Source of the DNA: Myxacorys almedinensis A
Lineage (GTDB): Bacteria > Cyanobacteriota > Cyanobacteriia > Leptolyngbyales > Leptolyngbyaceae
Assembly: GCF_010091945.1 (NCBI RefSeq)
Contig: NZ_WVIE01000009.1
Coordinates: 62,001-126,000, forward strand
Direction of reading: 5' to 3'
Length of the DNA stretch: 64,000 nt
The notes beneath the pieces were generated by a model. That model was not told the origin of the DNA and searched no databases. It saw only the letters and a list, made by a program, of their open reading frames with translations. This document shows, piece after piece, positions 27,427 through 37,042 of the stretch. Position 1 is the first letter of the stretch. Each line of letters opens with the position of its first letter. Position numbers and translations under genes: made by a program.

Positions 27427-28959
27427 TTAAGAAAGTTTAGCCAGGATGCCAAGCAGTTTTTGACTCGTGGGCGTCAGCAACGTGCGGCGGTAGGCATCGG
27501 CGGCTTTTTTGATCGCTTCGGCTTGGGTGGGGTAGGGATGAATCACGTTAGATAAAGTATTGAGACCACATTTACCCGCGATCGCTAGGGTGATTTCGCT
27601 GATCATTTCGCCCGCATGACGCGCCACGATCGTGGCTCCCAAGATCCGATCAGAGCCTTTTTTGTGCAAAATTTTAACAAAGCCATCCGTCTCGCCATCT
27701 GCGATCGCGCGATCCACATCTTTCAACGAAATCTTGATCGTTTCTACCTCAATCCCTTGGTTTTGGGCGTCTTGCTCATAAAGCCCTACATGAGCAATTT
27801 CGGGATCGCTGTAGGTCACCCAGGGCATCACCAAATCGCTCAGCTTCGAGCGACCGATGCCAAAGGGAGAAAAGAGAGTGTTTTTGATCACAATTCGAGC
27901 CGCCGCATCTGCTGCATGGGTAAATTTCCAATCCATGCAAATGTCCCCCGCTGCAAAGATGCGAGGGTTTGTCGTTTGCAGATGATCGTTAACCTTAACG
28001 CCAGTGCGTTTGTCATACTCAACCCCAACCTCTTCCAGATTCAACCCTTCTACGTTGGGCGATCGTCCGGCTCCGAGCAAAATCTCATCGACGGTCAGGG
28101 TGCTCAGCGCTCCATTTTGGCTAAAGTGCAGCACTTTTCCCGCTTGCGATCGCTCGACTCGTTCTAAGGTTGCACCCAAGACCAACTGCACGCCTTCTCG
28201 AATCAAGGTTTGTTGCACAATTTCTGCTGCATCTGCATCCTCGCGATCGAGAATATGAGCATTTTTGTGCAGTAAGATCACATCCGAGCCGAGCCGATGG
28301 AACGCTTGAGCCATCTCACAACCGATCGGACCACCGCCAATCACCGCAAGACGTTGGGGACGCTCGACCAGCGAAAACACCGTTTCATTGGTCAAATAGC
28401 CCGCTTCAGCTAATCCCGGAACAGACAGATTGGCGGCTCTTGCCCCCGTTGCGACTACCGCTTTCTTGTAGCGGAGGGTCTGATTTCCCACCCCCACGGT
28501 TTGATTTGCGCCAAATTTTGCCTGTCCTAAAAAGACATCCACGCCCAATTTCTGAAACCGCTCGACCGAATCGTTGTAACTGATCCCGGCTCTCAGCTTC
28601 CGCATCCGCTCCATTACCGCCCCAAAATCAACCTCTACCTGATCCGGCGGCATCACCCCAAACTGCCTCGCCTCCCAAAACTCTGCCACCACCCGCGATG
28701 AGCGAATCACGCACTTAGACGGAACGCAGCCCACGTTCAAACAGTCACCGCCCATCAGATGCCGTTCAACCAGTGCCACCTTTAGCCCCAATCCTAATCC
28801 GGCAGCACCAGCCGCTACGACTAGCCCTGCTGTGCCTGCCCCAATCACGACCAAATCGTAGCGATCGACCGGGGTAGGATTTGTCCAATCTGCGGGATGC
28901 ACTTGGGCAATGAGACGCTGGTTATAAACATCCATTGGAGAGACAATAGTCTGCGACAT
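27427..28959 (-). CDS. Mercuric-reductase-like FAD disulfide oxidoreductase
   Basis: This flavoprotein of 510 residues belongs to the class I pyridine nucleotide-disulfide oxidoreductases. FAD binding is at VVIGAGTAGL (residues 37-46), the redox disulfide is Cys73/Cys78 in GGDCLNVGCVPSK, the NAD(P) motif is AVIGGGPIGCEMAQ, and the dimer-interface His region is VIHPYPTQAEAI. It is usually annotated as mercuric reductase, but it has no N-terminal heavy-metal-binding domain and no C-terminal vicinal Cys pair, so Hg(II) reduction is unlikely. The TVP38 membrane protein gene lies just upstream on the same strand, a pairing seen in many bacteria, suggesting a membrane-linked redox role. Confidence 0.88.
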   Translation of the reverse strand: MSQTIVSPMDVYNQRLIAQVHPADWTNPTPVDRYDLVVIGAGTAGLVVAAGAAGLGLGLKVALVERHLMGGDCLNVGCVPSKCVIRSSRVVAEFWEARQFGVMPPDQVEVDFGAVMERMRKLRAGISYNDSVERFQKLGVDVFLGQAKFGANQTVGVGNQTLRYKKAVVATGARAANLSVPGLAEAGYLTNETVFSLVERPQRLAVIGGGPIGCEMAQAFHRLGSDVILLHKNAHILDREDADAAEIVQQTLIREGVQLVLGATLERVERSQAGKVLHFSQNGALSTLTVDEILLGAGRSPNVEGLNLEEVGVEYDKRTGVKVNDHLQTTNPRIFAAGDICMDWKFTHAADAAARIVIKNTLFSPFGIGRSKLSDLVMPWVTYSDPEIAHVGLYEQDAQNQGIEVETIKISLKDVDRAIADGETDGFVKILHKKGSDRILGATIVARHAGEMISEITLAIAGKCGLNTLSNVIHPYPTQAEAIKKAADAYRRTLLTPTSQKLLGILAKLS

Positions 28960-29048
28960 AATAAGCTCCTGTCAGCCAGATAAAAATACAGAGTAGTGCT
29001 TTAGATAAACGGTATTTCAGGTCGGGGAGTTAGTGCTAATTCTGCTGG

Positions 29049-29810
29049 TCAACCTTGTGCCTGATCGAGATTGGCAGTTTGCTGAAGGGCTTTGCGCGCA
29101 ATCCGAGTGACATAGAGCGTCACCACAACGGTTGCAATTAATCCCACAATCCGAATAATCCATTGCACTCTTTGGGCTTCTGGGCTGGTCTGAGTTGAGG
29201 CACCCAGCATTGCCAAACTCCCTGCCAGAGAGCCAATATAGACATACATAATCGTGCCGGGAATCATGCCGATGCAACCCAAGACATAATCTTTGAGCGA
29301 CACTTGAGTAACACCAAAAGCGTAATTGAGTAAATTAAATGGAAAAATGGGAGACAAACGAGTTAAGACAACAATTTTTAGACCTTCTCTAGAAACAGCT
29401 TCGTCAATAGCTTTGAATTTGGTATTTTCAGCGATTTGGTTAGAGACCCAACTACGAGCTAGATAACGCCCAACGAGAAAAGCGAGTGTCGCGCCGATGG
29501 TCGCACCAATGAATACATAAAGCGAACCCCAAACAACACCAAAGATAACGCCAGCACCTAAGGTTAAAATCGATCCAGGAACAAAACACACAGCCGCAAG
29601 AGCATAGATGCCAATGAATACGATGACGCCCGTAGCACCAAGGCTTTGAATCCACAGTAAAGTATTTTGAAGCACTTGTTGAATGTTAAACTGCTTTGCA
29701 ACAATGATGACTAGCGCGATCGCGATCGCAGCGATCGCAACTTTAACCCAAGAGCGGAACGACTGAGGTTTAAGGTTCACAATCTTCTCCAGAATAATCG
29801 GGACTTGCAA
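29049..29810 (-). CDS. TVP38/TMEM64 (DedA-superfamily, SNARE-associated) membrane protein
   Basis: The 253-residue protein has about six membrane helices and the VTT-domain signature: GSILTLGAGVIFGVVWGSLY, the re-entrant region GATIGATLAFLVGRYLAR, and LTRLSPIFPFNLLNYAFG. Relatives (TMEM41B, VMP1, DedA) are lipid scramblases or transporters. The N-terminus holds one extra helix (about residues 20-40). It precedes the mercuric-reductase-like gene by 89 bp on the same strand, so the two are likely one transcript. The start is uncertain: a GTG twelve codons into the frame (NLKPQSF) is an alternative. Confidence 0.88.
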   Translation of the reverse strand: MQVPIILEKIVNLKPQSFRSWVKVAIAAIAIALVIIVAKQFNIQQVLQNTLLWIQSLGATGVIVFIGIYALAAVCFVPGSILTLGAGVIFGVVWGSLYVFIGATIGATLAFLVGRYLARSWVSNQIAENTKFKAIDEAVSREGLKIVVLTRLSPIFPFNLLNYAFGVTQVSLKDYVLGCIGMIPGTIMYVYIGSLAGSLAMLGASTQTSPEAQRVQWIIRIVGLIATVVVTLYVTRIARKALQQTANLDQAQG

Positions 29811-29976
29811 CTAGCGGCAGGAACTAAGCAATAGGCTTATTGTGGTGAACGAGTCTGAGAATTTGCTGAATAACCGATGAATCCTCATAAAACTTATGAC
29901 CGTGACCCCTACTCTAAACAAATCTAAATTATCTAATATCTTAATTAAGCGGCGGAATAGGGAGGGGAGAGCCTTT

Positions 29977-30411
29977 GTGATTGTGTTTACTCATCGGTTG
30001 GCGGTTGTGCCTCACGGAAAAGCTCACTATCGGTTATCCCTCACGGCTGAAGAACGACTGCGATCGCGCTATCTTTGCCGAGGGGAGGATGGGCAATCGG
30101 TCTATCTAAATTTGCCAAGAGGAACAACGCTTAAAGATGGCGATTGGCTGCAATCCGATTCGGGCGATATTGCCCAAATTTGCGCCAAACCAGAACCTGT
30201 CCTCACCGTAACGGCAAAGACAGCTTTAGAACTCTTGCAAGCGGCATACCATCTTGGCAATCGCCACGTTTCTCTAGAAATTACAGATAGCGCACTGAAG
30301 TTATCTCCTGATCCCGTCTTGCAAGACTTACTCAAGCATCGGGGGTTGCACGTTGTCGAAGAAATGGTACCGTTTCAGCCAGAGACCGGAGCCTATGGAC
30401 ATTCACACTAA
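29977..30411 (+). CDS. ureE: Urease accessory protein UreE (nickel metallochaperone)
   Basis: UreE delivers Ni2+ for assembly of the urease metallocentre. The sequence shows the N-terminal peptide-binding domain ([20 protein letters not shown]) and the metal-binding C-terminal domain with [14 protein letters not shown], where the conserved His ligand lies. The tail (GAYGHSH) is only weakly His-rich, so extra nickel storage is limited. I place the start at the GTG at 29977: GGAGGGGAG at 29961-29969 is a strong ribosome-binding site, and homologues begin near VIVFTHRL. The frame is open back to an ATG at 29896. ureF overlaps its 3' end. Confidence 0.88.
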   Translation: MIVFTHRLAVVPHGKAHYRLSLTAEERLRSRYLCRGEDGQSVYLNLPRGTTLKDGDWLQSDSGDIAQICAKPEPVLTVTAKTALELLQAAYHLGNRHVSLEITDSALKLSPDPVLQDLLKHRGLHVVEEMVPFQPETGAYGHSH

Positions 30412-31099
30412 AGCAAACGCTGGGGAGACTCATGCTCAGAACATCCGGCTTTTGCGCCTGCTTCAGCTTGCCAGCCCAGTGCTGCCGGTAGGGGCATATA
30501 GCTACTCAGAAGGGATCGAGTCGCTGGTGCAAAAGGGCACAATCTCTAGTGCCGACCAGCTAGAGCAGTGGCTGGTTCAAGAGTTGCAATATGGTGCAGT
30601 GCGGCTTGAAGCCGCGATGATGCTGCGATCGCACCGCGCCACCGTTGCTCAAGATTTATCTGTCCTAGAAACCTGGAATCAGTGGTTATCTGCCGCCCGT
30701 GAAACCGAGGAACTGCGATCGCAAAGCTTGCAAATGGGTCGCTCTCTGCTCCGCCTTTTTCAAGCCCTCTCGCCTGACTTTGCCCCGGTTCCCTCAGATC
30801 CGTGTCACTTTGCGATCGCATTTGGTCTTGTTGCTGCCGCGTGGCACATCGAAACCCCGTGGGCAACCCTCGGCTACCTCCACAGTTGGGCAACCAACCT
30901 TGTTAGCGCCGGGATCAAGCTGATTCCGCTAGGGCAAACAGCCGGACAGCAGTTGCTCGTAAATCTAGACCCAACGATCGCCCAGGCGACACAAGACCTG
31001 CTTAGCCTGCAAGATGAGGACTTGAGCAGCAGCGGTTGGGGGCTAACGCTCGCTAGCATGTCGCATGAAACGCTGTATAGCCGCCTTTTTCGCAGTTAA
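30395..31099 (+). CDS. ureF: Urease accessory protein UreF
   Basis: UreF, 234 residues, acts with UreD and UreG as a GTPase-regulating scaffold that gates nickel transfer to urease. The family motif [19 protein letters not shown] is near the N-terminus, and the all-helical body includes [14 protein letters not shown] and [21 protein letters not shown]. The ATG at 30395 ([11 protein letters not shown]) overlaps the end of ureE by 17 bases, so the two genes are translationally coupled. ureG, which often follows, is absent here; the next gene is convergent. The remaining urease genes are elsewhere in the genome. Confidence 0.93.
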   Translation: MDIHTKANAGETHAQNIRLLRLLQLASPVLPVGAYSYSEGIESLVQKGTISSADQLEQWLVQELQYGAVRLEAAMMLRSHRATVAQDLSVLETWNQWLSAARETEELRSQSLQMGRSLLRLFQALSPDFAPVPSDPCHFAIAFGLVAAAWHIETPWATLGYLHSWATNLVSAGIKLIPLGQTAGQQLLVNLDPTIAQATQDLLSLQDEDLSSSGWGLTLASMSHETLYSRLFRS

Positions 31100-31127
31100 T
31101 CCCCACACTCACAGCGCCGCGCGGAGC

Positions 31128-32207
31128 CTAATGAAAGGGCAGGAGAACGGTGAATGTGCTGCCTTTCCCCACGGCTGAATCTACGCTAATTGTGCCATTG
31201 TGAGCCTGCACAATTCGGCGAGACAGATGCAACCCTAAACCGCTTCCAGACCGCTTGTGCTTGCCCGAATTGAAGCTCTCAAACAACATGCCTTGCTCAT
31301 CAGGAGCAATGCCGGGTCCTGTATCTATCACTTCAAGTTTGAGAGCAGCCGCCAAAGACATTCTGCCTTTAGAAAATTTGACGGTCACCAAGCCTTCATC
31401 GGTAAACTTAATGGCATTACCGATCAAGTTGGTTAAAACCCGGCGCAACTCCAAGCGATCGCCCTTGATCACAAACTCTTCAACAGCACCAGATTGCTCT
31501 AGTTTGAGCGCCAAGCTCTTGTCGATCGCCAGCGGCGACAATTCCTCAACTACCTCTTGGGCTAGCTCTCCTACATTTACAGGGGCAAAGGTCAGGGTTT
31601 TGCGCCCTGCCTCGTAGCGATAGACCTCCAGCAGCAAATTCACCATCGTCAGTAAATTTTGATTGCTGCGAACCATGATGGCGATCGCTTCTTGCACATC
31701 ACTCGACAACTCGCCCATCACCCCTTGAGACAACAGATCCAGCATCCGGTCAGCCGCCACAAGGGGTGTTCGCAAATCGTGAGTGAGGCGCGAGACAAAA
31801 TCTTCTCGCTGGCGGGCAATTTGATCTCGCTCATCGACACTATGCTTGAGGCGCAACAACGCCCGTACCCGCGCCAAAAGCTCATCAAAGTGAACGGGCT
31901 TCCGAATAAAATCGTCTGCGCCAGTGTCTAGCCCTTGTGCCACACTGGGCTGATCGTATGCCGTGGTCAGCAAAATGGGCATAAAGGGAAGCGCGCTGTT
32001 GTCGCGAATTCGACGAGTCACCTCATAACCATCCATTCCAGGCATCATCACATCGAGCAGCACCAAATCAGGGGGAAGCTGCTCAATTTTGTCTAAGGCT
32101 TCTCTGCCGCTTTCTGCAAGCTCGACTTGGTAGCCTTCGTCTTGGAGAATCGCTTGGATCAGCAAACAATTATCGGGTGTGTCGTCTACAACGAGGATTC
32201 GATCCAC
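31128..32207 (-). CDS. Response regulator / histidine kinase hybrid (receiver-HisKA-HATPase)
   Basis: The 359-residue protein has an N-terminal receiver (Asp52 in LVLLDVMMPGMDG, Lys103) joined to a histidine kinase with phospho-acceptor His143 in SRLTHDLRTPLVA, N box NLIGNAIKF, G1 VIDTGPGIAPDE and G2 SGSGLGLHLSRR. No membrane segment or sensor domain is present, so it is a soluble relay kinase controlled through its own receiver, an arrangement common in cyanobacteria. It lies 114 bp downstream of the GAF protein gene on the same strand, and the GAF protein may supply the missing sensory input. Confidence 0.9.
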   Translation of the reverse strand: MDRILVVDDTPDNCLLIQAILQDEGYQVELAESGREALDKIEQLPPDLVLLDVMMPGMDGYEVTRRIRDNSALPFMPILLTTAYDQPSVAQGLDTGADDFIRKPVHFDELLARVRALLRLKHSVDERDQIARQREDFVSRLTHDLRTPLVAADRMLDLLSQGVMGELSSDVQEAIAIMVRSNQNLLTMVNLLLEVYRYEAGRKTLTFAPVNVGELAQEVVEELSPLAIDKSLALKLEQSGAVEEFVIKGDRLELRRVLTNLIGNAIKFTDEGLVTVKFSKGRMSLAAALKLEVIDTGPGIAPDEQGMLFESFNSGKHKRSGSGLGLHLSRRIVQAHNGTISVDSAVGKGSTFTVLLPFH

Positions 32208-32321
32208 TGTACAAGTTTAGGTAAAGGTCTGCAATGGGAGGTGCGCTACTGAAAAGCGCAAATCTAACGTATTAGGGTTCAAGTGTAATAAACACTACTT
32301 TTGTAGGATCTAACCTCATTC

Positions 32322-32906
32322 CTACGGGCGATTTTTCACGATTTCTGTAGCATGAGAGTTGACGTAGTTAACGGCGATCGGGGTAATGCTCTGCACCACT
32401 TGCTCGATCACCGCCTGTTCCGAGTCTGTCCAGGCGTGCGGTTGCCGCATAAAACAAGGTTGCAGAACGCCCCACAGTTGGTTGTCGCTATGCAGATGAG
32501 CATGGATCAGGGCGCGGTGCCCAAAATTTTCCCGCTCAAATTGCCGATTTAACTGATCAGCACTGGCAGTTTCAACGTCGTCAATAAATATAGAAGGATC
32601 GAGCCTTAAGGCAGCCGCAAACAGCGGATCTTCGCCAGTAAATAAGCAGGTCGGTTCGGGTTTCCAGGCTTCGTCGTAAACAACAGGCACATCAGCCGAG
32701 CGAACCCAACAAAACGGAACTCTACCCAGGCACGTTTGGGGTTGCCGGAGATATAGAAAACAGCGATCGCATTGCAAAAAGTCTGCGATCGCGCCCATCA
32801 ACTCTGACAACAACACATCAGACGAGCCTTCAGAACGCTTTACCAGTCGCTCACAATCTAATCGTTCAACAATTTGACGGGGCAAATCAGCCGGGTCTAC
32901 ATTCAT
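32322..32906 (-). CDS. GAF-domain protein
   Basis: This stand-alone GAF domain of 194 residues runs from LLSELMGAIADFLQCDRCFL through VLQPCFMRQPHAWTDSEQAV to the helix IEQVVQSITPIAV. GAF domains bind small ligands or chromophores. Cys residues occur at QCDRC and at QPC, but the canonical cyanobacteriochrome Cys-His dipeptide is replaced by RALIHAHLH, so bilin attachment is unlikely. It starts within the stop codon of the DUF3891 gene (ATGA overlap), which indicates co-translation, and precedes the hybrid kinase gene. Confidence 0.85.
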   Translation of the reverse strand: MNVDPADLPRQIVERLDCERLVKRSEGSSDVLLSELMGAIADFLQCDRCFLYLRQPQTCLGRVPFCWVRSADVPVVYDEAWKPEPTCLFTGEDPLFAAALRLDPSIFIDDVETASADQLNRQFERENFGHRALIHAHLHSDNQLWGVLQPCFMRQPHAWTDSEQAVIEQVVQSITPIAVNYVNSHATEIVKNRP

Positions 32907-33637
32907 GGTTTACTTTTGATAAACGTCCACTCCACCAAGTCGCGCGGCGCAATTTTCAGCGCTTCTGTCAAGCTGGCATTGTCATCAAATTTTATTTGCT
33001 TGAGGTAAGAAACTTCAACATTCACCGTAAAGCGATCGGTTTCAAAACACCACGGCTCAACCGTGATCAGCCCATCTGCAAACTGCCGAATGTCGTAGCG
33101 TTTGCCGTCGTGGGCTTTGCTAATTTCAAGGGCGCGTTCGTCGTCGGGAAGCTCACCTTGGCAGAGAATCAACGAGCAGCGATCGCACCACTGCATAAAA
33201 TCGTAGGCGCTAGAGGCGTCTTCTTGAGAAATTTTTAGTTCTTTACACCATCGCTTTTGAGCGGCACGTTGCTCATCTAAAAATTCGTCTGCTTCTTTAG
33301 AGGTGCCGCGCTGCGAGGCGTTGAGTCGTGACATGTGCATCGAGGTCAGCAGAGCAACCCATCGACCCCGATAGAGTGAATCCTCCAAATGCTTTCTCAT
33401 TTGCGGAAACGAGGTCTCCTGGCTTTGCGTAAAGTCCATCGGCGCACCCGCTTTTGTCAGATTGTTTTCCTGCCACTCTTTTTCTAAGTCGTCGTGGTGA
33501 GAAATAGCGGATATCGTTTCATACAGTCTAGGTGGGGCGTCTTTTCTCCGCCATTGCCCTGCAATTTGGGCCGCCAATAACGCATGGGCACGGTGATAAA
33601 TTACCTGCCATCCCGTTTGAGTTGGATGTACGATCAT
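32903..33637 (-). CDS. DUF3891 family protein
   Basis: The protein of 244 residues opens with the DUF3891 pattern MIVHPTQTGWQVIYHRAHAL then LAAQIAGQW, followed by AISHHDD, a His/Asp cluster that resembles an HD-like metal site, and later FMQWCDRCSLILCQGELP. The function is unknown; the conserved His and Asp residues suggest a metal-dependent hydrolase, which is inference. It is the first gene of a minus-strand cluster with the GAF protein (4-base overlap) and the hybrid kinase, so its product may take part in the same signal pathway. Confidence 0.82.
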   Translation of the reverse strand: MIVHPTQTGWQVIYHRAHALLAAQIAGQWRRKDAPPRLYETISAISHHDDLEKEWQENNLTKAGAPMDFTQSQETSFPQMRKHLEDSLYRGRWVALLTSMHMSRLNASQRGTSKEADEFLDEQRAAQKRWCKELKISQEDASSAYDFMQWCDRCSLILCQGELPDDERALEISKAHDGKRYDIRQFADGLITVEPWCFETDRFTVNVEVSYLKQIKFDDNASLTEALKIAPRDLVEWTFIKSKP

Positions 33638-34164
33638 AAAAACTAGATTAGAGATTAATTAACACTTCTTAAAAGTGTAGTAATGGCGACACAACGGTGA
33701 AATCTACCCTACGATCAATACCGCTTTAGCGGGGTTTGCTATTAGATTGCCGCGCCGGATTGTGCAGCACATCGGGCAAATGTTCAATCGGGTAAAACTG
33801 GATTTTTGCGCTTCGGCAGATCTAGACGAGAGGTTAACAAAATTGGGTTTCGGCAACTTTTGTAGAAGTTGGCTCAGCAGATTGGAACCAATTTATTAAC
33901 TCCGTAAATTCCAGATTTAAGACTGACGCCATCCCTCAAAAGCTTTAACCCAAACCCTTCTTTCGCAAATCTATCTTGTGAATGATATCCCTTGCCAATA
34001 CTCTGCTGATAGATTATTAAGCACTGTTGAATTATTTTTCGTGCAGATTTAGCTTTTTGCCGTAGAACTACGAAGGAGCGATTTGCAGTAGCGATCGCAC
34101 CTTCCTCGTGCTTGCTTAGCAGCAACGATTTATTCACCACAACTCAACATCTGGAGAAACTAGC
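33638..34164. other. Intergenic region upstream of the alpha-amylase gene
   Basis: This 527-base stretch lies between divergent genes. It contains an 88-codon minus-strand frame at 33874-34140 with no recognised family. The hairpin-like sequence ACCGCTTTAGCGGGGT at 33720-33735 could fold into a small stem. CTGGAG at 34151-34156 is the ribosome-binding site of the amylase gene. I see no RNA gene. Confidence 0.4.
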
Positions 34165-35643
34165 GTGTCATATCAGAAAGGCGCGATGATGCAGTACTTC
34201 CATTGGTATCTTCCCGACGATGGGAAGCATTGGGAGAAGCTCAAAGAGCAAGCTCAAACATTGGCTGACAAAGGCTTTACCTCGCTTTGGCTCCCCCCTG
34301 CCTATAAAGGTGTGGGCGGCAAAAGCGAAGTTGGCTATGGTGTCTACGACATGTACGACTTGGGCGAATTTGATCAACAAGGCTCGGTTCGCACCAAGTA
34401 TGGCACTCGTGAGCAATATTTAGATGCACTCAAAGCACTCAAAGCAACCGGCATTCGCGCTTATGCCGATATCGTGTTTAACCACATGATGGGCGGGGAT
34501 GGCATTGAAACCGTAAAAGCAACGCCCTATCCCCGTGACAACCGCCTCAACCCCAAAGGCGACCTGCACGAAATCAACACCTACACGCACTTTACCTTCC
34601 CTGCTCGCCAAGGCAAGTACTCCTCGTTTGAGTGGCACTGGTTTCACTTTGATGCCGTAGACTACAACGCCAACAGTCCAGACGATCACTCTACCATCTA
34701 CGTGTTTGAAGGCAAATCGTTTGACGACTACGTTGCCCTTGAGCAGGGGAACTTCGACTATCTGATGGGCTGCGACTTAGATTTTGGCGAAGAGTCTGTT
34801 CGCCATCAGCTAGCTGAGTGGGGGAAATGGTATGTCGAGACAACGGGCGTAGACGGATTTCGGATCGACGCTGCTAAACATATTTCTGCGTGGTTCTTCC
34901 CAGATTGGCTAGCAGCGGTAAACCAGGTTGCTGAAGAGCCGTTGTTTGCCGTAGCAGAGTACTGGGAAAACAGCGTTGAAGCCTTAGAAGCTTACATCCA
35001 TAACACGCAAGGTAAAGTCGCGCTGTTTGATGTTCCGCTTCACTTCAATTTTCACACGGCTAGTCAAGAAAGCGAGCACTATGACATGCGGCAAATTTTT
35101 GACAACACGTTGGTCAAAGCGCAGCCAATGTTTGCTGTTACGTTTGTTGCCAACCATGATTCTCAAGCTTTGCAAGCGCTAGAGTCGGTGGTAGAACCGT
35201 GGTTTAAGCCGTTAGCCTATGCGCTAATTTTGCTGCGCCAAGACGGCTATCCGTGTGTCTTTTACCCCGACTATTATGGGACAGAGTATGAAGACGAAGG
35301 GCAGGACGGGCAAAACCATAAGGTGATTATGCCATCGCACCAGTGGCTGATTGATAAATTCTTGTATGCCCGCCAGCACTACACCTACGGCGCTCAATAC
35401 GATTACTTTGACCATCCCAACACAATCGGTTGGACTTGTTTGGGAGACGAAGAGCACCCCCACCCCATGGCAGTGCTGATGAGCAACGGGGCAGAAGGGA
35501 CAAAATGGATGGAAGTTGGTAAGCCAAATACCACCTTTATCGACCTGACCGAACATATTGCCGACCCTGTGCAAACGAATGAGAAGGGCTGGGGTGAGTT
35601 TAGCTGTGACGGGGGTTCGGTTTCGGTATGGGTTGAGGCTTAG
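34165..35643 (+). CDS. Alpha-amylase, GH13 family (cytoplasmic type)
   Basis: The enzyme has 492 residues, the size of the cytoplasmic GH13 subfamily 5 enzymes such as Escherichia coli AmyA. It hydrolyses alpha-1,4 bonds in glycogen or maltodextrins. GH13 motifs are intact: ADIVFNHMMGG, the nucleophile Asp in GVDGFRIDAAKHI, the acid/base Glu in VAEYWENS, and VANHDSQ. There is no signal peptide, so it is intracellular and probably works in glycogen turnover. Translation starts at a GTG (34165) with CTGGAG eight bases upstream. The gene is monocistronic, convergent with coaBC. Confidence 0.93.
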   Translation: MSYQKGAMMQYFHWYLPDDGKHWEKLKEQAQTLADKGFTSLWLPPAYKGVGGKSEVGYGVYDMYDLGEFDQQGSVRTKYGTREQYLDALKALKATGIRAYADIVFNHMMGGDGIETVKATPYPRDNRLNPKGDLHEINTYTHFTFPARQGKYSSFEWHWFHFDAVDYNANSPDDHSTIYVFEGKSFDDYVALEQGNFDYLMGCDLDFGEESVRHQLAEWGKWYVETTGVDGFRIDAAKHISAWFFPDWLAAVNQVAEEPLFAVAEYWENSVEALEAYIHNTQGKVALFDVPLHFNFHTASQESEHYDMRQIFDNTLVKAQPMFAVTFVANHDSQALQALESVVEPWFKPLAYALILLRQDGYPCVFYPDYYGTEYEDEGQDGQNHKVIMPSHQWLIDKFLYARQHYTYGAQYDYFDHPNTIGWTCLGDEEHPHPMAVLMSNGAEGTKWMEVGKPNTTFIDLTEHIADPVQTNEKGWGEFSCDGGSVSVWVEA

Positions 35644-35664
35644 AGCCGCACTCAAAAGGTCTGT

Positions 35665-35693
35665 AAGCCCAGTCTAGGCGCTAGTTTGGGCTT
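35665..35693. terminator. Possible bidirectional terminator between amylase and coaBC
   Basis: AAGCCCA at 35665-35671 pairs with TGGGCTT at 35687-35693, with an inner CTAG/CTAG pairing. Only three T follow on the plus side, so it is weak by sequence, but its position between two convergent stop codons fits a terminator. Confidence 0.45.
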
Positions 35694-35708
35694 TGCAGCA
35701 TCTTGATC

Positions 35709-36959
35709 TCAGATTGGCTCATCGGCGATCGCTTGAACAAAGCTCAGCAGGCGATGAGCCATTTCTAATTTGCTGCACACGGGAATGCGAACCTGACGAC
35801 CTGTCACATCGATCAGCATGGCTTGATTGGTGTCGCTCCCAAACCCGCTACCCGGTAAATCTATCGGATTTGCCGCGATCGCATCTAAACCCTTACGCGT
35901 GAGCTTTGCGATCGCAGGCGTCACATAATCTCCGGTCTGTGCCGCAAAGCCGACAAATCGCTGATGAGGACGCCTCCCCTTCACCAACTCTGCCACAATG
36001 TCAGGAATCGGTTCTAGGGGTAACGCTCTTGGCAACTGCGTTTTTGGCAACTTCTGCCCATGGTAAACGGCAGGCTTCACATCGGCGATCGCCGCAGACA
36101 TGATGATCCAATCGGCATCGGGGGCGTGGGTTGTCATGGCGCGGTGCATCTCGGCAGCACTGATGACTGAAATCAGCCGAATTGACTTGAGCGGAGCCAA
36201 TAGGTGAGCCTCGATCGGGGCATGAACCAGGGTGACAGACGCGCCTCGATGTTGGGCGGCTTGCGCGATCGCAATGCCCATCTTTCCCGTCGAGGGATTG
36301 CCAACAAACCGCACCGGATCAAAATGTTCGCGGGTGCCCCCAGCGCTGATCAAAATTGAGGTGCCGACCAGATCGCGATCGCCGTTTGTCTTCAGCATCG
36401 AGTAAATGTGAGGCAAGAGTTCTTCGGGTTCTGCCATCCGCCCTGTGCCCCTGCGATCGCACGCCAACATTCCTTCCCCCGGATTGGCATAGTGATAGCG
36501 CAAGTCTGTTAAAAGCTGATGCCAATTACGTTGGACACTGTGTTGCTCCCACATGTCCGTATTCATTGCCGGAGCCAGCAACACAGGACAGGTAGACGCC
36601 AAAACAGCATTGGTCAACAAATTGTCTGCCATGCCATAACTTAGCTTTGCCAGCGTGTTAGCCGTTAACGGTGCAATTACAAACAGGTCTGCCCATTCAC
36701 CGAGTTCGATGTGGAGCGGGCGATGGACACTTTGCCCAACAACGACGGCACCGTGCGCTGGGTTCCAAAACTCATCGTCGGTATAGGCAGGGTGGCGGCT
36801 CAGAGTGGCAAAGGTGAGAGGAGTCACAAACGCTTTTGCAGACTGCGTAAGAATCACCCGCACCTCTGCCCCAGATTTTGCCAAGGCTGAAACGAGATGG
36901 CACACTTTGTAAGCTGCAATGCCGCCGCCAATGCCAAAGAGAATGCGTTTACCTTGCAT
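35709..36959 (-). CDS. coaBC: Bifunctional phosphopantothenoylcysteine decarboxylase / phosphopantothenate-cysteine ligase
   Basis: CoaBC (Dfp), 416 residues, carries two steps of coenzyme A synthesis. The N-terminal flavin-dependent CoaC decarboxylase shows [20 protein letters not shown], the substrate motif PAMNTDMW and the Cys-containing loop ([16 protein letters not shown]). The C-terminal CoaB ligase shows [20 protein letters not shown] then TGKMG. Both halves look intact. It is a single minus-strand gene, with a DUF2555 gene about 80 bp upstream on the same strand. Confidence 0.95.
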   Translation of the reverse strand: MQGKRILFGIGGGIAAYKVCHLVSALAKSGAEVRVILTQSAKAFVTPLTFATLSRHPAYTDDEFWNPAHGAVVVGQSVHRPLHIELGEWADLFVIAPLTANTLAKLSYGMADNLLTNAVLASTCPVLLAPAMNTDMWEQHSVQRNWHQLLTDLRYHYANPGEGMLACDRRGTGRMAEPEELLPHIYSMLKTNGDRDLVGTSILISAGGTREHFDPVRFVGNPSTGKMGIAIAQAAQHRGASVTLVHAPIEAHLLAPLKSIRLISVISAAEMHRAMTTHAPDADWIIMSAAIADVKPAVYHGQKLPKTQLPRALPLEPIPDIVAELVKGRRPHQRFVGFAAQTGDYVTPAIAKLTRKGLDAIAANPIDLPGSGFGSDTNQAMLIDVTGRQVRIPVCSKLEMAHRLLSFVQAIADEPI

Positions 36960-37042
36960 CGGTTAACAGGAAATAGACTGACATAAAAAACCGCCCGACA
37001 CACGAGCGGAACCCTGAAAAAATGGGCGACAAGACCCCAACG

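Noticed and set aside
33874-34140. 88-codon minus-strand frame upstream of alpha-amylase
   Set aside because: No family resemblance and a weak start (GTG without Shine-Dalgarno); it sits in the amylase promoter region. It could be a remnant, but I cannot support it.
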